64,000 bases of DNA, taken from assembly GCA_902627935.1 (NCBI GenBank), contig CACOLA010000002.1, positions 124,001 to 188,000 on the forward strand, read 5' to 3'. This stretch comes from an uncultured Pelagibacteraceae bacterium. Lineage in GTDB: Bacteria; Pseudomonadota; Alphaproteobacteria; Pelagibacterales; Pelagibacteraceae. Each line of letters starts with the position of its first letter. Position 1 is the first letter of the stretch. Under the pieces are notes generated by a model, which saw only the letters and a program-made list of their open reading frames with translations, was not told the DNA's origin and ran no database searches. Of this stretch, positions 10,252-20,376 are shown one piece after another. The position numbers were made by a program, and so were the translations under genes.

Positions 10252-10340
10252 TATTTACTAAATCTAAATGTAGTCAAAGAATATTTATTCAAGACATATT
10301 ATGCGTGTCGCAAAAGTTGAATCAACTACAGGTATTAAGA

Positions 10341-10601
10341 TTAAAGAGATGAAATTTTTTTTGTAATTCTAGAAACATTTCTTGATGCATTCTGTTTCTT
10401 AATTATTCCAGTTTTAGCTATTTTCATCAATTCAGAATTCAATTTTGGCAAGAACTTTAATGCTTCACTTTTTTTTTTATCATTTATCAATAGACTCATT
10501 TTCTTAAGTGCGTTTTTATAACGGCTTTTCCTAGCTTTATTTACTGCCGTTTGTTTAGAAATTCTTCTTATTCTCTTAATTGCTGATTTTGTGTTAGCCA
10601 T
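10341..10601 (-). CDS. rpsT: 30S ribosomal protein S20
   Basis: MANTKSAIKRIRRISKQTAVNKARKSR. Confidence 0.97.
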   Translation of the reverse strand: MANTKSAIKRIRRISKQTAVNKARKSRYKNALKKMSLLINDKKKSEALKFLPKLNSELMKIAKTGIIKKQNASRNVSRITKKISSL

Positions 10602-10651
10602 ATGCGCAGGGGTATAACTTGAGAATTAATATCGGTCAATCAAATAATTGT

Positions 10652-11515
10652 TTAATTTTGACAAGAATTACAAAAAAAAGTCGACCTATTTGAAATGATC
10701 TTTTTTGAAATTTTACTCAAACAATTACTCCTTTTACATGTAAGACCTTCTCTTTGGTAGACCTTAAAGTTATTTTGAAAACGTCCTCGATGACCATCTG
10801 TGTTCTTAAAATCTCTAATGCTAGAACCACCATTTTTAATAGCATTTAAAAGAACCTTTTTTGCATAAATTATAATTTTAGAACATTCATTTTTACTTAA
10901 AGATTTAATTTTTTTTTTAGGGTCTATCTTGCTAAGAAATAGTATTTCATTCGCGTATATATTTCCTATTCCTGAAACAAATTTTTGATCAATTAAAAGA
11001 TCTTTTACACATCTATTTTTTTTTTTAATAAAATTCTCAAAATATTTAATATTAAATGCATCATTGAATGGTTCGGGCCCTAAATGTTCAAACCTTTTTT
11101 TTAAATTTAAAGTATTTTGTATAATCTGGAAAAAACCAAAACGTCTTGGATCATTATAAACAATTCTAAAATCATCAAAAACTATTTCTACATGACTATG
11201 CTTTTTTGGTAACAAAGGAGAATTATAAAAACTTAAATTTGTAAACTTGTTTTTTTTTTTATTATTAATAAGATGGATAGTGCCGGACATACCCAAATGA
11301 ATTAAACAAAACTTTTCATTTGTAAGATTAAAAATTAGATATTTTGAAAATCTTGAAACTTCGAATACTGTTTTATTTTCAAGAAAATTTTTGAAATCAG
11401 TTGGTAATTTTATTCTTAAATTCCTATTTCTTATAATTACTTTTTTTACCTTTTTTTGACGAATTTTTTTATTTAATGATTGTCTTACTATTTCTACTTC
11501 TGGTAATTCTGGCAT
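10652..11515 (-). CDS. mutM: Formamidopyrimidine-DNA glycosylase
   Basis: MPELPEVE N-terminus, C-terminal Cys zinc finger. Confidence 0.96.
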   Translation of the reverse strand: MPELPEVEIVRQSLNKKIRQKKVKKVIIRNRNLRIKLPTDFKNFLENKTVFEVSRFSKYLIFNLTNEKFCLIHLGMSGTIHLINNKKKNKFTNLSFYNSPLLPKKHSHVEIVFDDFRIVYNDPRRFGFFQIIQNTLNLKKRFEHLGPEPFNDAFNIKYFENFIKKKNRCVKDLLIDQKFVSGIGNIYANEILFLSKIDPKKKIKSLSKNECSKIIIYAKKVLLNAIKNGGSSIRDFKNTDGHRGRFQNNFKVYQREGLTCKRSNCLSKISKKIISNRSTFFCNSCQN

Positions 11516-11546
11516 TTGATACTATATTGATTGTATAAAACTATTT

Positions 11547-12251
11547 ATGCAACAGAATCTTCAAAATAAAAAAGGCCTAGTCCAAAGTGTTTTTGACCGT
11601 GTTTATGGTAAATACGATTTAATGAATGACTTTATGTCTCTAGGAGTTCATAGAATTTGGAAAAAAAATCTAATTAACATGATGAACCCGACTTCAAAAA
11701 GCAAGTTGATTGATGTTGCATGCGGTACAGGGGATATAGGAAAGTTATTTTTAGATAACACCAAATCTGATGTCATTATTTCATTAGTAGATCCAAATGA
11801 AAGTATGATTAATAAAGGTAAAGAAAAATTAAATAATTACAAAAATATAAACTGGGTTATCGCACCAGCAGAAAAGTTACCATTTCCTAAAAATACTTTT
11901 GATTTTTACACCATTAGTTTCGGTCTTAGAAATACGAAAAATATTGAGCATTCTTTATCTGAAGCATTTAGAGTTTTAAAACCAGGTGGTAGATTTTTAT
12001 GTTTAGAATTTTCAAAAATTCAAAACTCAAACTTAGAATTTATTTATAAAAATTACTCAAAGTTAATTCCCCTAATTGGAGGTTTAGTTGTTGGAGAAAA
12101 AGAACCATATGAATATCTAATTAAAAGTATTAGGAATTTCGTTAATCAAGAAGAATTAATCTCCTTAATGATGAAAAATAATTTCAAAAAATGTTCATAT
12201 CGCAATTTATCTGGTGGTATTGTTTGTATTCATAGTGGTTGGAAATTTTAA
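11547..12251 (+). CDS. ubiE: Ubiquinone/menaquinone biosynthesis C-methyltransferase
   Basis: VFDRVYGKYDLMNDFMSLGVHRIWK, DVACGTGDI. Confidence 0.95.
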   Translation: MQQNLQNKKGLVQSVFDRVYGKYDLMNDFMSLGVHRIWKKNLINMMNPTSKSKLIDVACGTGDIGKLFLDNTKSDVIISLVDPNESMINKGKEKLNNYKNINWVIAPAEKLPFPKNTFDFYTISFGLRNTKNIEHSLSEAFRVLKPGGRFLCLEFSKIQNSNLEFIYKNYSKLIPLIGGLVVGEKEPYEYLIKSIRNFVNQEELISLMMKNNFKKCSYRNLSGGIVCIHSGWKF

Positions 12252-13819
12252 TGATAAAAAAACTAATTACTCTTTTTAAATTAGGTAGAAAAGTTGCTAA
12301 ATCAGATATATTAAAAATTATTTCAAAATTTCAAGAGCCACCTCTTTCAATTAAAATTTTATTTAAAATTTTAGCATTTTCTTTTTCTAAAAAAGAAAAA
12401 AAAGATGTGTACAAGGATGAGGGTGAAAAATTATCTAATTCACTGGAATCTATGGGAACAACATTTATTAAACTTGGACAGTTTCTTGCTACTAGACCTG
12501 ATATAATAGGAGATGAATTATCAAAAAAACTAGAGAATTTACAAGATAGATTGCCTCCTTTTTCTACAGTTCAAGCAGAAGAAATAATTAAAAAAGATCT
12601 TGGAAATGATACTTTTAATTTAATTGTCAATCTAAGTGAGCCAGTTGCTGCTGCATCCATTGCGCAAGTCCACAAAGCAGAAATAAATGATAATGGAACT
12701 ATAAAAGAAGTGGCAATAAAAATTTTAAGACCAAATATTAAAAAAATTTTTAACGAAGAGATAGATGCAATGATGTTGTTTGCCTTTTTAGTCGAGTCGA
12801 TAATTAAAAAGACAAAAAGATTAAAGCTTGTAGAGGTAGTCTTCTTACTAAAAGAAATAACAAATCTGGAGATGGATCTAAGATTCGAAGCCGCAGCAGC
12901 AAATGAATATGCAGAAAATACTAAAAATGATGCAGGATTTAAGGTGCCTCAAATTTATTGGAACTTCACTAATGAAAATGTCATGACGTTAGATTGGGTT
13001 GAAGGAGTATCTATAAGAGAAACTGAGGAATTAAGAAAAAGAAATATTGATACCAATCAGATTGCTCAAGACATTATACAACATTTTTTGAGGCATGCGG
13101 TAAGAGATGGTTTTTTTCATGCTGACATGCATCAAGGAAACATTTTTGTTGATACAAATGGTCAAATAGTTCCAATTGATTTTGGAATAATGGGGCGTTT
13201 AGATAAAATGAGTAAAAGATTTTTAGCTGAAATCTTATTTGGATTTATTCAAAGAGATTATAAAAAAGTAGCTGAAGTACATTTAATAGCAGGTTTAGTT
13301 CCAAAGGATGTTCCAATTGATGATTTGGCACAGGCATTAAGATCAATAGGAGAGCCAATTTTTGGTCAAGCAGTCAAAGACATATCTGGAGGTAAACTTT
13401 TAAAACAATTGTTTGACGTAACGGAAAAATTTAATATGCAAACTCAGCCCCAATTATTAATGTTACAAAAAACAATGGTTGTTGTGGAAGGTGTAGCTAG
13501 AAAGTTAAATCCAAATACAAATATTTGGACAACATCAAAACCAGTTTTAGAGAGTTGGTTAAAAGAAACAAAAGATCCCTTAAATACCATCAACCAAACA
13601 ATTCAAAACACATCAGAGGTTATCAAACGTTTACCTGAATTTCCTGAAATTATGGACAAAGCAAATCAAGCTTTAACTTACCTAGCGAGTGGACAAATAC
13701 CTCCAAACTCAAATTCTTACAATGCTTTAAATAACAAAAAATCAGAGATGACAGCGTTTAGAAATCAATCAATTATTGGCATATTAATTGTTGTAATTCT
13801 TGGTCTATTAGTATTTTAA
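12251..13819 (+). CDS. ubiB: Ubiquinone biosynthesis protein UbiB (ABC1/aarF family)
   Basis: MGTTFIKLGQFLATRPD, VAAASIAQVHKA, DGFFHADMHQGNIFV; start at TAATG overlap with ubiE stop. Confidence 0.94.
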   Translation: MIKKLITLFKLGRKVAKSDILKIISKFQEPPLSIKILFKILAFSFSKKEKKDVYKDEGEKLSNSLESMGTTFIKLGQFLATRPDIIGDELSKKLENLQDRLPPFSTVQAEEIIKKDLGNDTFNLIVNLSEPVAAASIAQVHKAEINDNGTIKEVAIKILRPNIKKIFNEEIDAMMLFAFLVESIIKKTKRLKLVEVVFLLKEITNLEMDLRFEAAAANEYAENTKNDAGFKVPQIYWNFTNENVMTLDWVEGVSIRETEELRKRNIDTNQIAQDIIQHFLRHAVRDGFFHADMHQGNIFVDTNGQIVPIDFGIMGRLDKMSKRFLAEILFGFIQRDYKKVAEVHLIAGLVPKDVPIDDLAQALRSIGEPIFGQAVKDISGGKLLKQLFDVTEKFNMQTQPQLLMLQKTMVVVEGVARKLNPNTNIWTTSKPVLESWLKETKDPLNTINQTIQNTSEVIKRLPEFPEIMDKANQALTYLASGQIPPNSNSYNALNNKKSEMTAFRNQSIIGILIVVILGLLVF

Positions 13820-13827
13820 TTCATTCG

Positions 13828-15027
13828 ATGAAAAACTTAAAAGACAAAAAAATATTACTAATTATTTGTGGGGGAATTTCAGCTTACAAAAGCCTTGAGA
13901 CTATAAGAATTTTAAAAAAAAATAGTTGTGAAATAAGAACAATTTTAACTAAGAATGCCAAAGAGTTTGTAACCCCTTTATCTGTTGCATCTTTATCGCA
14001 AGGAAAAGTTTATGATGACTTATTCAATATAGAAAATGAAAGTGAAATGGATCACATTGCCTTATCTAGGTGGGCTGACATAATTTTAGTTGCGCCAGCT
14101 ACAGCTAATACCATTTCAAAACTTGCAAAAGGATCCTCTGAAGATTTAGCATCAACAGTCGTATTAGCCTCTAACAAACCTATTTTTTTGGTACCAGCAA
14201 TGAATGTAAGAATGTGGGAACATTCCTCTACTCAGGAAAATATGAGAATTCTAAAAAATTTTTCATACAAAATTATTGGACCTGAAATTGGAGAAATGGC
14301 ATGTGGAGAATATGGAGAAGGTAAAATGTCAGAACCAATAGATATAGTCAATAGCTTAGAATCTTATTTATCGATGATTGGTAAGAATAGAAAGTTAAAA
14401 GCATTAGTTACAGCAGGTCCAACAAATGAGTACTTGGATCCTGTAAGATTTATTACAAATAAGTCAAGTGGTAAACAAGGTTATGAAATTGCCAAATCAT
14501 TATTAAGAAATGGTTTTCAAACAACTTTAATTTCTGGACCGACAAATCTTAAAATTGGTGAAGAAATTAAAGTTGTAAAAGTAGAAACAGCAGAACAAAT
14601 GTTTAAAGAGACTCAAAAAAATTTACCGGTTGATGTAGCTGTTTTTTCTGCTGCAGTTGCTGATTTCAAAATTTATCAGAAAAGTGAGATAAAAATTAAA
14701 AAAGAGGATAAATTAGAATTAAAATTAGAAAAAAATGTCGATATTTTAAAGTATGTATCTAATCATAATTCTATGAGACCTAAATTAGTAATAGGATTTG
14801 CTGCAGAGACTAATGATTTAGAGAATAATGCGATAAAAAAATTAAAAGATAAAAATTGTGATATGATAATTGCAAATGATGTATCTAATCAAAAGATAGG
14901 TTTTAACTCTGACTTAAATGAAGTGACAATATTTTATAAAGATAATAAAAAAGAGAAATTACTTACAAAAGAAAAATCATTAATATCTGAGCAAATTGTA
15001 GAAAGAATTAATAATCAATTAAATTAA
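13828..15027 (+). CDS. coaBC: Bifunctional phosphopantothenoylcysteine decarboxylase/synthase
   Basis: GGISAYKSLETIR, PAMNVRMW, TAGPTNEYLDPVRFITNKSSGKQG. Confidence 0.95.
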   Translation: MKNLKDKKILLIICGGISAYKSLETIRILKKNSCEIRTILTKNAKEFVTPLSVASLSQGKVYDDLFNIENESEMDHIALSRWADIILVAPATANTISKLAKGSSEDLASTVVLASNKPIFLVPAMNVRMWEHSSTQENMRILKNFSYKIIGPEIGEMACGEYGEGKMSEPIDIVNSLESYLSMIGKNRKLKALVTAGPTNEYLDPVRFITNKSSGKQGYEIAKSLLRNGFQTTLISGPTNLKIGEEIKVVKVETAEQMFKETQKNLPVDVAVFSAAVADFKIYQKSEIKIKKEDKLELKLEKNVDILKYVSNHNSMRPKLVIGFAAETNDLENNAIKKLKDKNCDMIIANDVSNQKIGFNSDLNEVTIFYKDNKKEKLLTKEKSLISEQIVERINNQLN

Positions 15028-15464
15028 TGGTTAAAGTTTTAATTAAAAGATTATCAACAAAAGTTGAGTTACCATTATATAAAACAGTAGGTGCCTCAGG
15101 TATGGATTTGATGGCATTCATTGAAACGCCTATAATTATTAAACCTAAAACTTCACATTTAATCCCAACAGGATTATCAGTAGCTTTTTCTGAAAATTAT
15201 GAGTTACAAATAAGACCAAGATCTGGTCTAGCAGCTAAAAATAATATAAGTGTGTTAAATACCCCAGGCACAGTTGATAGTGATTATCGTGGTGAAATAA
15301 AAGTAATAATTTACAATCATGGAAAAGAAGACTTTGTTATCAAAAATAAAGATCGTATTGCTCAAATGGTCTTATCTCCTGTTTTAAAAATACAAATTGA
15401 GGAAGTGGAAAATTTACCTGAAACTATTAGAGGTGAAGGTGGTTTTGGTTCAACTGGAAAATGA
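15027..15464 (+). CDS. dut: dUTP diphosphatase
   Basis: GASGMDL, RPRSGLA, GTVDSDYRGEI, RIAQMV, GGFGSTG motifs. Confidence 0.96.
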   Translation: MVKVLIKRLSTKVELPLYKTVGASGMDLMAFIETPIIIKPKTSHLIPTGLSVAFSENYELQIRPRSGLAAKNNISVLNTPGTVDSDYRGEIKVIIYNHGKEDFVIKNKDRIAQMVLSPVLKIQIEEVENLPETIRGEGGFGSTGK

Positions 15465-16213
15465 AAACCACACTCAATAAGAAAGAAATTGAAGTCTTTT
15501 CAAGACAAATAATATTAAAGAAAGTTGGTTTATTAGGTCAAAAAAAGATTAAAAAAGCTAAGGTATTAATTATTGGAGTTGGCGGTCTCGGTTGTCCCGT
15601 TGCAGAGTTTCTTGTGCGAGCGGGGATCGGTGTCTTAGGAATGGTCGATGATGATACAATTAATTTATCGAATATACATCGCCAAAGTCTTTTTAATATA
15701 AAAGATTTAAATAAATCAAAAGTAAATTGTGCTAAAAATAAATTAAAAAAGATAAATCCAAAAACAAAAATATATACATATAACCTTAGAATTAGGAAAA
15801 ATAATGCAATTAAATTATTTAAGATGTATGACTTTGTTGTAGACGGGAGTGATAATTTTGAAACTAAATTTTTGATAAACGACTTATCTGTAAAATTTAA
15901 AAAAAGACTTGTTTTGGGTGCAATAAGTAAGTTTGATGGCCATGTTTTTACTTATGATTTTTTAGATAAAAAAACACCTTGCCTGAGATGTTTTTTTCAA
16001 GAAGATAAAATTTCAGATGATATGTTAAATTGTGAAAATGAAGGAATACTGGGATCGGTTTCAGGAGTTGTGGGTACTTTGCAAGCAAATGAAATATTAA
16101 AACAAATTTTAGGAATTGGAAAGAATCTCAATGGACAGATTTTAATTTTGGATTTACTAAATTTGAATTTTAGAAAATCGATAATAAAAAAACGAAAAAA
16201 ATGTATTTGTTAA
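15461..16213 (+). CDS. HesA/MoeB/ThiF family adenylyltransferase
   Basis: GVGGLGCPVAEFLVRAGIG, SNIHRQSLF, DNFETKFLIND. Confidence 0.92.
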   Translation: MKTTLNKKEIEVFSRQIILKKVGLLGQKKIKKAKVLIIGVGGLGCPVAEFLVRAGIGVLGMVDDDTINLSNIHRQSLFNIKDLNKSKVNCAKNKLKKINPKTKIYTYNLRIRKNNAIKLFKMYDFVVDGSDNFETKFLINDLSVKFKKRLVLGAISKFDGHVFTYDFLDKKTPCLRCFFQEDKISDDMLNCENEGILGSVSGVVGTLQANEILKQILGIGKNLNGQILILDLLNLNFRKSIIKKRKKCIC

Positions 16214-16659
16214 AAAAAATTATTTTTTTTTTCATAATTATTTTTGTTATATTCCAATATTCATTAGTCAAAAGTGAGGAGAAATTTTTATCTTTAAAAA
16301 AAGATAAAGTAAACGTAAGATATGGGCCTGGTTTTGATTATCCAGTAAAATATATTTATAAAAAAAAGAATCTCCCTATAAAACAAATAGATCAAAAAGA
16401 AAATTTTAGGAGAATAATTGATCATAAAAAAAATAGTGGCTGGATACATGTCTCTCAATTGAAAAAGGTAAATTCTGTAATTCCGTTGGAGGATAAAATA
16501 ATTTTCAAAAAATCTACAATTTTTTCTAAACCTATAGCAAAAGTAAAAAAAGGAAGATTATTAGTTATTGATAAATGTGATTTAAAGTGGTGTAGAGTAA
16601 AAACTGAAAATTTTAAAGGCTGGATAGATAAAAAACAACTTTGGGGAATTTTAAAATGA
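16201..16659 (+). CDS. SH3-domain secreted protein
   Basis: Signal peptide plus two SH3b-like repeats (VNVRYGPGFDYPVKYIYKKKNLPIKQ...GWIHVSQLK; CRVKTENFKGWIDKKQLWG). Confidence 0.8.
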   Translation: MYLLKKIIFFFIIIFVIFQYSLVKSEEKFLSLKKDKVNVRYGPGFDYPVKYIYKKKNLPIKQIDQKENFRRIIDHKKNSGWIHVSQLKKVNSVIPLEDKIIFKKSTIFSKPIAKVKKGRLLVIDKCDLKWCRVKTENFKGWIDKKQLWGILK

Positions 16660-16706
16660 AAAAATAATAATTAATTTTTTTTTAATTAGAAAATTTTTTT
16701 ATAAAA

Positions 16707-16943
16707 TTATTTACTTTTACTGGCCCACCACTTATCTAAAATAAAATACCAAATAGCATTAGCTAATGGTTCAACAATAGCATCTGTAAGAGCTATCCAA
16801 AAGGATACGTTAGCTATTAACATCAAAACAGAAATTGCTATAATAAAATGACCTATTGTATAAATAATTGTCCTTAAAATTGATCCTCTATTATTCTTAT
16901 AAATAGTACCTGCAGCTGATATAATTCCAGACGTAAGTTCCAT
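16707..16943 (-). CDS. DUF2061-like small membrane protein
   Basis: 78 aa, RTIIYTIGHFIIAISV...EPLANAIWYFILDKWW. Confidence 0.65.
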   Translation of the reverse strand: MELTSGIISAAGTIYKNNRGSILRTIIYTIGHFIIAISVLMLIANVSFWIALTDAIVEPLANAIWYFILDKWWASKSK

Positions 16944-17539
16944 TACTTTTTAAAAGGACTTTCTAACACACATGCAACAAGATGTATTCTTGCTTGCTCA
17001 CCTCCATTAAAAAAATTATGATATTTTGTGTTATTTGTTATCCAAACATTTCCATCAGCTGGAAGGTGTTTTGCAACATTTTCAATTACCATTGAGCAAC
17101 CTTTATTAGTAATGATCGGTACATGTAGTCTACACTCAGGATCTTTATGCCAGCTTAGGGTCGATCTTGGCTCTTTAAGTAACAACCTTACTCTACCTAA
17201 TTTAAATCTTTTATTGAGTGTGTCATAAACTTCCTTGAAATAAGTTTTCTCAAATTCAGGAATTAATTGTGTATACTTTGATTCATCTATATCAATATCT
17301 CTAGAAACTTCTTTTCCTGTATCATCTGCAATTGTCCAATACTTGCCTCTTATATTATTTCCACTAACAGAACTTTCGTCGTTTGGAATTTGATTGATTG
17401 GTATTGCTCCAAAATGAGTTACTCCAGGAGAATTAAATTTTTTCTTCGATAAAATTTTGTTCAAATCATTCTTTAACTTTACAATATCAAAGTTAAGTTC
17501 TGGTACTTGGTAAAAATCTTCAAAGCTCACATTAGCCAT
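16943..17539 (-). CDS. Aspartyl/asparaginyl beta-hydroxylase-like (cupin-fold) protein
   Basis: STLSWHKDPECRLHVPIITNKGC...GNVWITNNTKYHNFFNGGEQARIHLV (HxD...H pattern). Confidence 0.75.
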   Translation of the reverse strand: MANVSFEDFYQVPELNFDIVKLKNDLNKILSKKKFNSPGVTHFGAIPINQIPNDESSVSGNNIRGKYWTIADDTGKEVSRDIDIDESKYTQLIPEFEKTYFKEVYDTLNKRFKLGRVRLLLKEPRSTLSWHKDPECRLHVPIITNKGCSMVIENVAKHLPADGNVWITNNTKYHNFFNGGEQARIHLVACVLESPFKK

Positions 17540-17567
17540 ATATATATCACTCTCTATTAATATTAGT

Positions 17568-19805
17568 TTAATTTAACTTCAAATCAAATCGATCTGCATT
17601 CATAACTTTAACCCATGCGGCAATAAAATCTTTTATAAATTTTTCTTGTGAATCTTCACATGCATACACCTCGGCTAAAGCTCTTAGTTGAGAGTTTGAA
17701 CCAAAAATAAGGTCTACTCTAGTGCCTTTCCATTTAACTTTTTTTGATTTTCGGTCGGTTCCAATAAATATTTGTTCAGATTTATCTGTTTCTTTCCAAG
17801 TTGTGTTCATGTCTAACAAATTTGTAAAATAATCATTTGTCAATACACCTATTTTTTTTGTAAAAACACCATGATTAGAACCATCAAAGTTAGTGCCAAG
17901 AACACGCAAACCACCTATCAGAGCTGTCATTTCTGGAGCTGTAAGTCCCATTAACTGAGCTTTGTCTATCAATTTTTCCTCAGAAGATACAATTGATTTA
18001 TGTCCATTTATATAATTTCTAAAACCGTCCGCCTCAGGTTCCAACAAGCCAAATGAATTTATATCTGTTTGGTCTTGTCTTGCGTCTCCTCTTCCAGAGG
18101 TGAATGGAACATTTACATTATATCCAGCTTTTTTAGCTGCCATCTCAACTCCAACTCCTCCTGCTAAAACAATCAGATCAGCCATAGAAACAATTTTCTT
18201 TTTGTTATCAAATTTATTTTTGATTTTTTTTAAAGCTGAAATAACTTTTGATAGTCTTGCTGGATTATTAACTTTCCAATTCTTTTGTGGCTCTAACATT
18301 ATTCTTGCTCCGTTAGCTCCACCTCTTTTATCTGAACCTCTGAACGTAGAAGCTGAAGACCATGCAGTAAAAACCATATCAGAAATTGATAGTTTTGATT
18401 TTAATAATTTAGATTTTAGATCATTTATATCTTTTGATTTAAGTTTATATTTGGGTTTATCTATTGGATCTTGCCAAATTAATTCCTCTTTCGGTACTTC
18501 ACTTCCTAAATAACAAGCTCTGGGACCCATGTCTCTGTGTGTTAGTTTGAACCAAGCCCTTGCAAATGCATCATGGAATTCTTTAGGATTTTCATGGAAA
18601 TGTCTTGTTATGGGTCCATAACTTGGATCAACTTTCATTGAAATATCTGTCGTTTGCATCATTGGAGGATGCATTACATTCTTGTCATGAGCATCAGGTA
18701 CCATCTTAATTTCTTGTCCATTCTTCTTTGGTGTCCATTGATGTGCACCAGCAGGACTTTTTGTAAGTTCCCACTCATGTCCATAAAGACAATCAAGATA
18801 ACCCATGTCCCATTTAATTGGGTTCTGCGTCCATGCACCTTCAATACCACTACTTATTGTATGAACCCCTTTTCCAGACTTATAACTACTATTCCATCCC
18901 GTAGATTGGTCTTGAATTTTTGAAGCTTCAGGGTCTGGACCTTTGTATGACTCTGAAGCTGCACCATGCGATTTACCAAATGTATGTCCGCCAGCGACTA
19001 ATGCTGCAGTTTCATAATCATTCATTGCCATTCTTCCAAATGTCTCTCTAATATCGTGTGCAGCAAGCAATGGATCAGGGTTAGCATCTGGCCCTTGAGG
19101 GTTTACGTAAATAAGCCCCATGTGTGAAGCTCCTAAAGGTTGTTCTAAATCTCTTTTTCCACTATACCTTTTTACATCTAACATTTCTTTTTCAGAGCCC
19201 CAATAAATATCGTCCTCAGGTTCCCAGATATCTACTCTTCCAGCACCAAAGCCAAAAGTTTTGAAACCCATTGAGTCTAATGCAACATTACCAACTAAAA
19301 TAAATAGGTCTGCCCAAGATATTTTTTTTCCGTATTTTTGCTTTATTGGCCATAAGAGGAGTCTTGCCTTATCTAAATTAACATTATCTGGCCAAGAGTT
19401 TAAAGGTGCAAATCTCTGATTACCTGTTCCTGCTCCACCTCTGCCATCTCCTGTTCTGTAAGTACCTGCCGCGTGCCAAGCAAGTCTAATAAATAAAGGA
19501 CCATAATGACCATAATCTGCCGGCCACCACTCTTGGGATTCGGTCATCAATTTTTTTAAGTCTTTTTTAAGAGCTTTAAAATTTAGCTTTTTAAATTCTT
19601 TCGAATAATTGAATTTTTTATCCATTGGATTTGATAAATCGGAGTGCTGGGCAAGAATTTTTAGATTTAGACTATTTGGCCAAAAATCCCTGTTCGATTG
19701 ACCTCTTCCAGCAGAAAATTTTGCTGGAGTTCCTGCACCCGTGAATGGACACTTAGCTAATTGATTTTTCTTAAAAGATTTACTTTTAAAATTCTCAGTA
19801 CTCAT
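17568..19805 (-). CDS. katG: Catalase-peroxidase
   Basis: [36 protein letters not shown]; 745 aa with both peroxidase domains. Confidence 0.98.
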   Translation of the reverse strand: MSTENFKSKSFKKNQLAKCPFTGAGTPAKFSAGRGQSNRDFWPNSLNLKILAQHSDLSNPMDKKFNYSKEFKKLNFKALKKDLKKLMTESQEWWPADYGHYGPLFIRLAWHAAGTYRTGDGRGGAGTGNQRFAPLNSWPDNVNLDKARLLLWPIKQKYGKKISWADLFILVGNVALDSMGFKTFGFGAGRVDIWEPEDDIYWGSEKEMLDVKRYSGKRDLEQPLGASHMGLIYVNPQGPDANPDPLLAAHDIRETFGRMAMNDYETAALVAGGHTFGKSHGAASESYKGPDPEASKIQDQSTGWNSSYKSGKGVHTISSGIEGAWTQNPIKWDMGYLDCLYGHEWELTKSPAGAHQWTPKKNGQEIKMVPDAHDKNVMHPPMMQTTDISMKVDPSYGPITRHFHENPKEFHDAFARAWFKLTHRDMGPRACYLGSEVPKEELIWQDPIDKPKYKLKSKDINDLKSKLLKSKLSISDMVFTAWSSASTFRGSDKRGGANGARIMLEPQKNWKVNNPARLSKVISALKKIKNKFDNKKKIVSMADLIVLAGGVGVEMAAKKAGYNVNVPFTSGRGDARQDQTDINSFGLLEPEADGFRNYINGHKSIVSSEEKLIDKAQLMGLTAPEMTALIGGLRVLGTNFDGSNHGVFTKKIGVLTNDYFTNLLDMNTTWKETDKSEQIFIGTDRKSKKVKWKGTRVDLIFGSNSQLRALAEVYACEDSQEKFIKDFIAAWVKVMNADRFDLKLN

Positions 19806-19840
19806 TGATTTACCCTTAATTATTTTATCTACAAATCTTA

Positions 19841-19857
19841 TTTATAACGATTCTAAA
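19841..19857. promoter_or_regulatory. Candidate Irr box (ICE) in katG promoter
   Basis: TTTATAA-CGA-TTCTAAA, one half-site mismatch from TTTAGAA-N3-TTCTAAA; just downstream of a TTGACA -35-like hexamer (minus strand, 19867->19862). Confidence 0.55.
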
Positions 19858-19892
19858 GAACTGTCAATTGTATAAATTTGATAAATAAAAAA

Positions 19893-20291
19893 TTAATCTT
19901 CAAGCTTAACTAGAACTTCAACTGACTTAATTTTTTTTCCTTCAATTTTTTTTAAAATTTTTATTGGTCCAACATCAGAATTTTTAATGTCTATTAGTTT
20001 TTCTTCATTTAAGTCATAGAAATGATGATGGTCTGTAGTATTAGTATCAAAAAAAGTTTGATCCGTATTAATTGAGATTTTCTTTAAATATCCTTTCTTT
20101 TCAAAAGCATGAACAGTGTTGTAGACTGTAGCTAAAGATATTTTAGCATTAAGACTTTTCTTAATTTTTTTTGCTAAATTATTAATTGTGAAATGGAAAG
20201 TTTCTTTATTATTAAATAAAACTTCACATATTTGTAGTCTTTGCTTGGTAGGTCTTAATCCAGAATTTCTCAGTTTTTCAATATATTTCAC
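19893..20291 (-). CDS. irr: Fur-family regulator, Irr-like
   Basis: LRNSGLRPTKQRLQICEVLF...ISLATVYNTVHAFEKKGYLKKI...DHHHFYD; GTG start proposed (MKYIEKLRNSGLRP); position next to fabA-fabB. Confidence 0.8.
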   Translation of the reverse strand: MKYIEKLRNSGLRPTKQRLQICEVLFNNKETFHFTINNLAKKIKKSLNAKISLATVYNTVHAFEKKGYLKKISINTDQTFFDTNTTDHHHFYDLNEEKLIDIKNSDVGPIKILKKIEGKKIKSVEVLVKLED

Positions 20292-20306
20292 AATTAAACT
20301 TAAAGT

Positions 20307-20323
20307 ATTTGTTATTAACAAAT
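20307..20323. promoter_or_regulatory. Perfect palindrome ATTTGTTA-T-TAACAAAT between irr and fabA
   Basis: 8-1-8 inverted repeat read directly. Confidence 0.5.
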
Positions 20324-20376
20324 CTAAAAGTATATTATATATGGTTAAAATCAAGTAAATATGGGTATCAAGTTGT

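Noticed and set aside
10301-10366. 21-aa plus-strand ORF MRVAKVESTTGIKIKEMKFFL upstream of dnaA
   Set aside because: Runs into the 3' end of antisense rpsT, no coupling to any gene and no motif; likely chance.
18100-18923. ORFs of 137 and 89 aa antisense to katG
   Set aside because: Antisense shadows of a clear KatG reading frame, no family signature.
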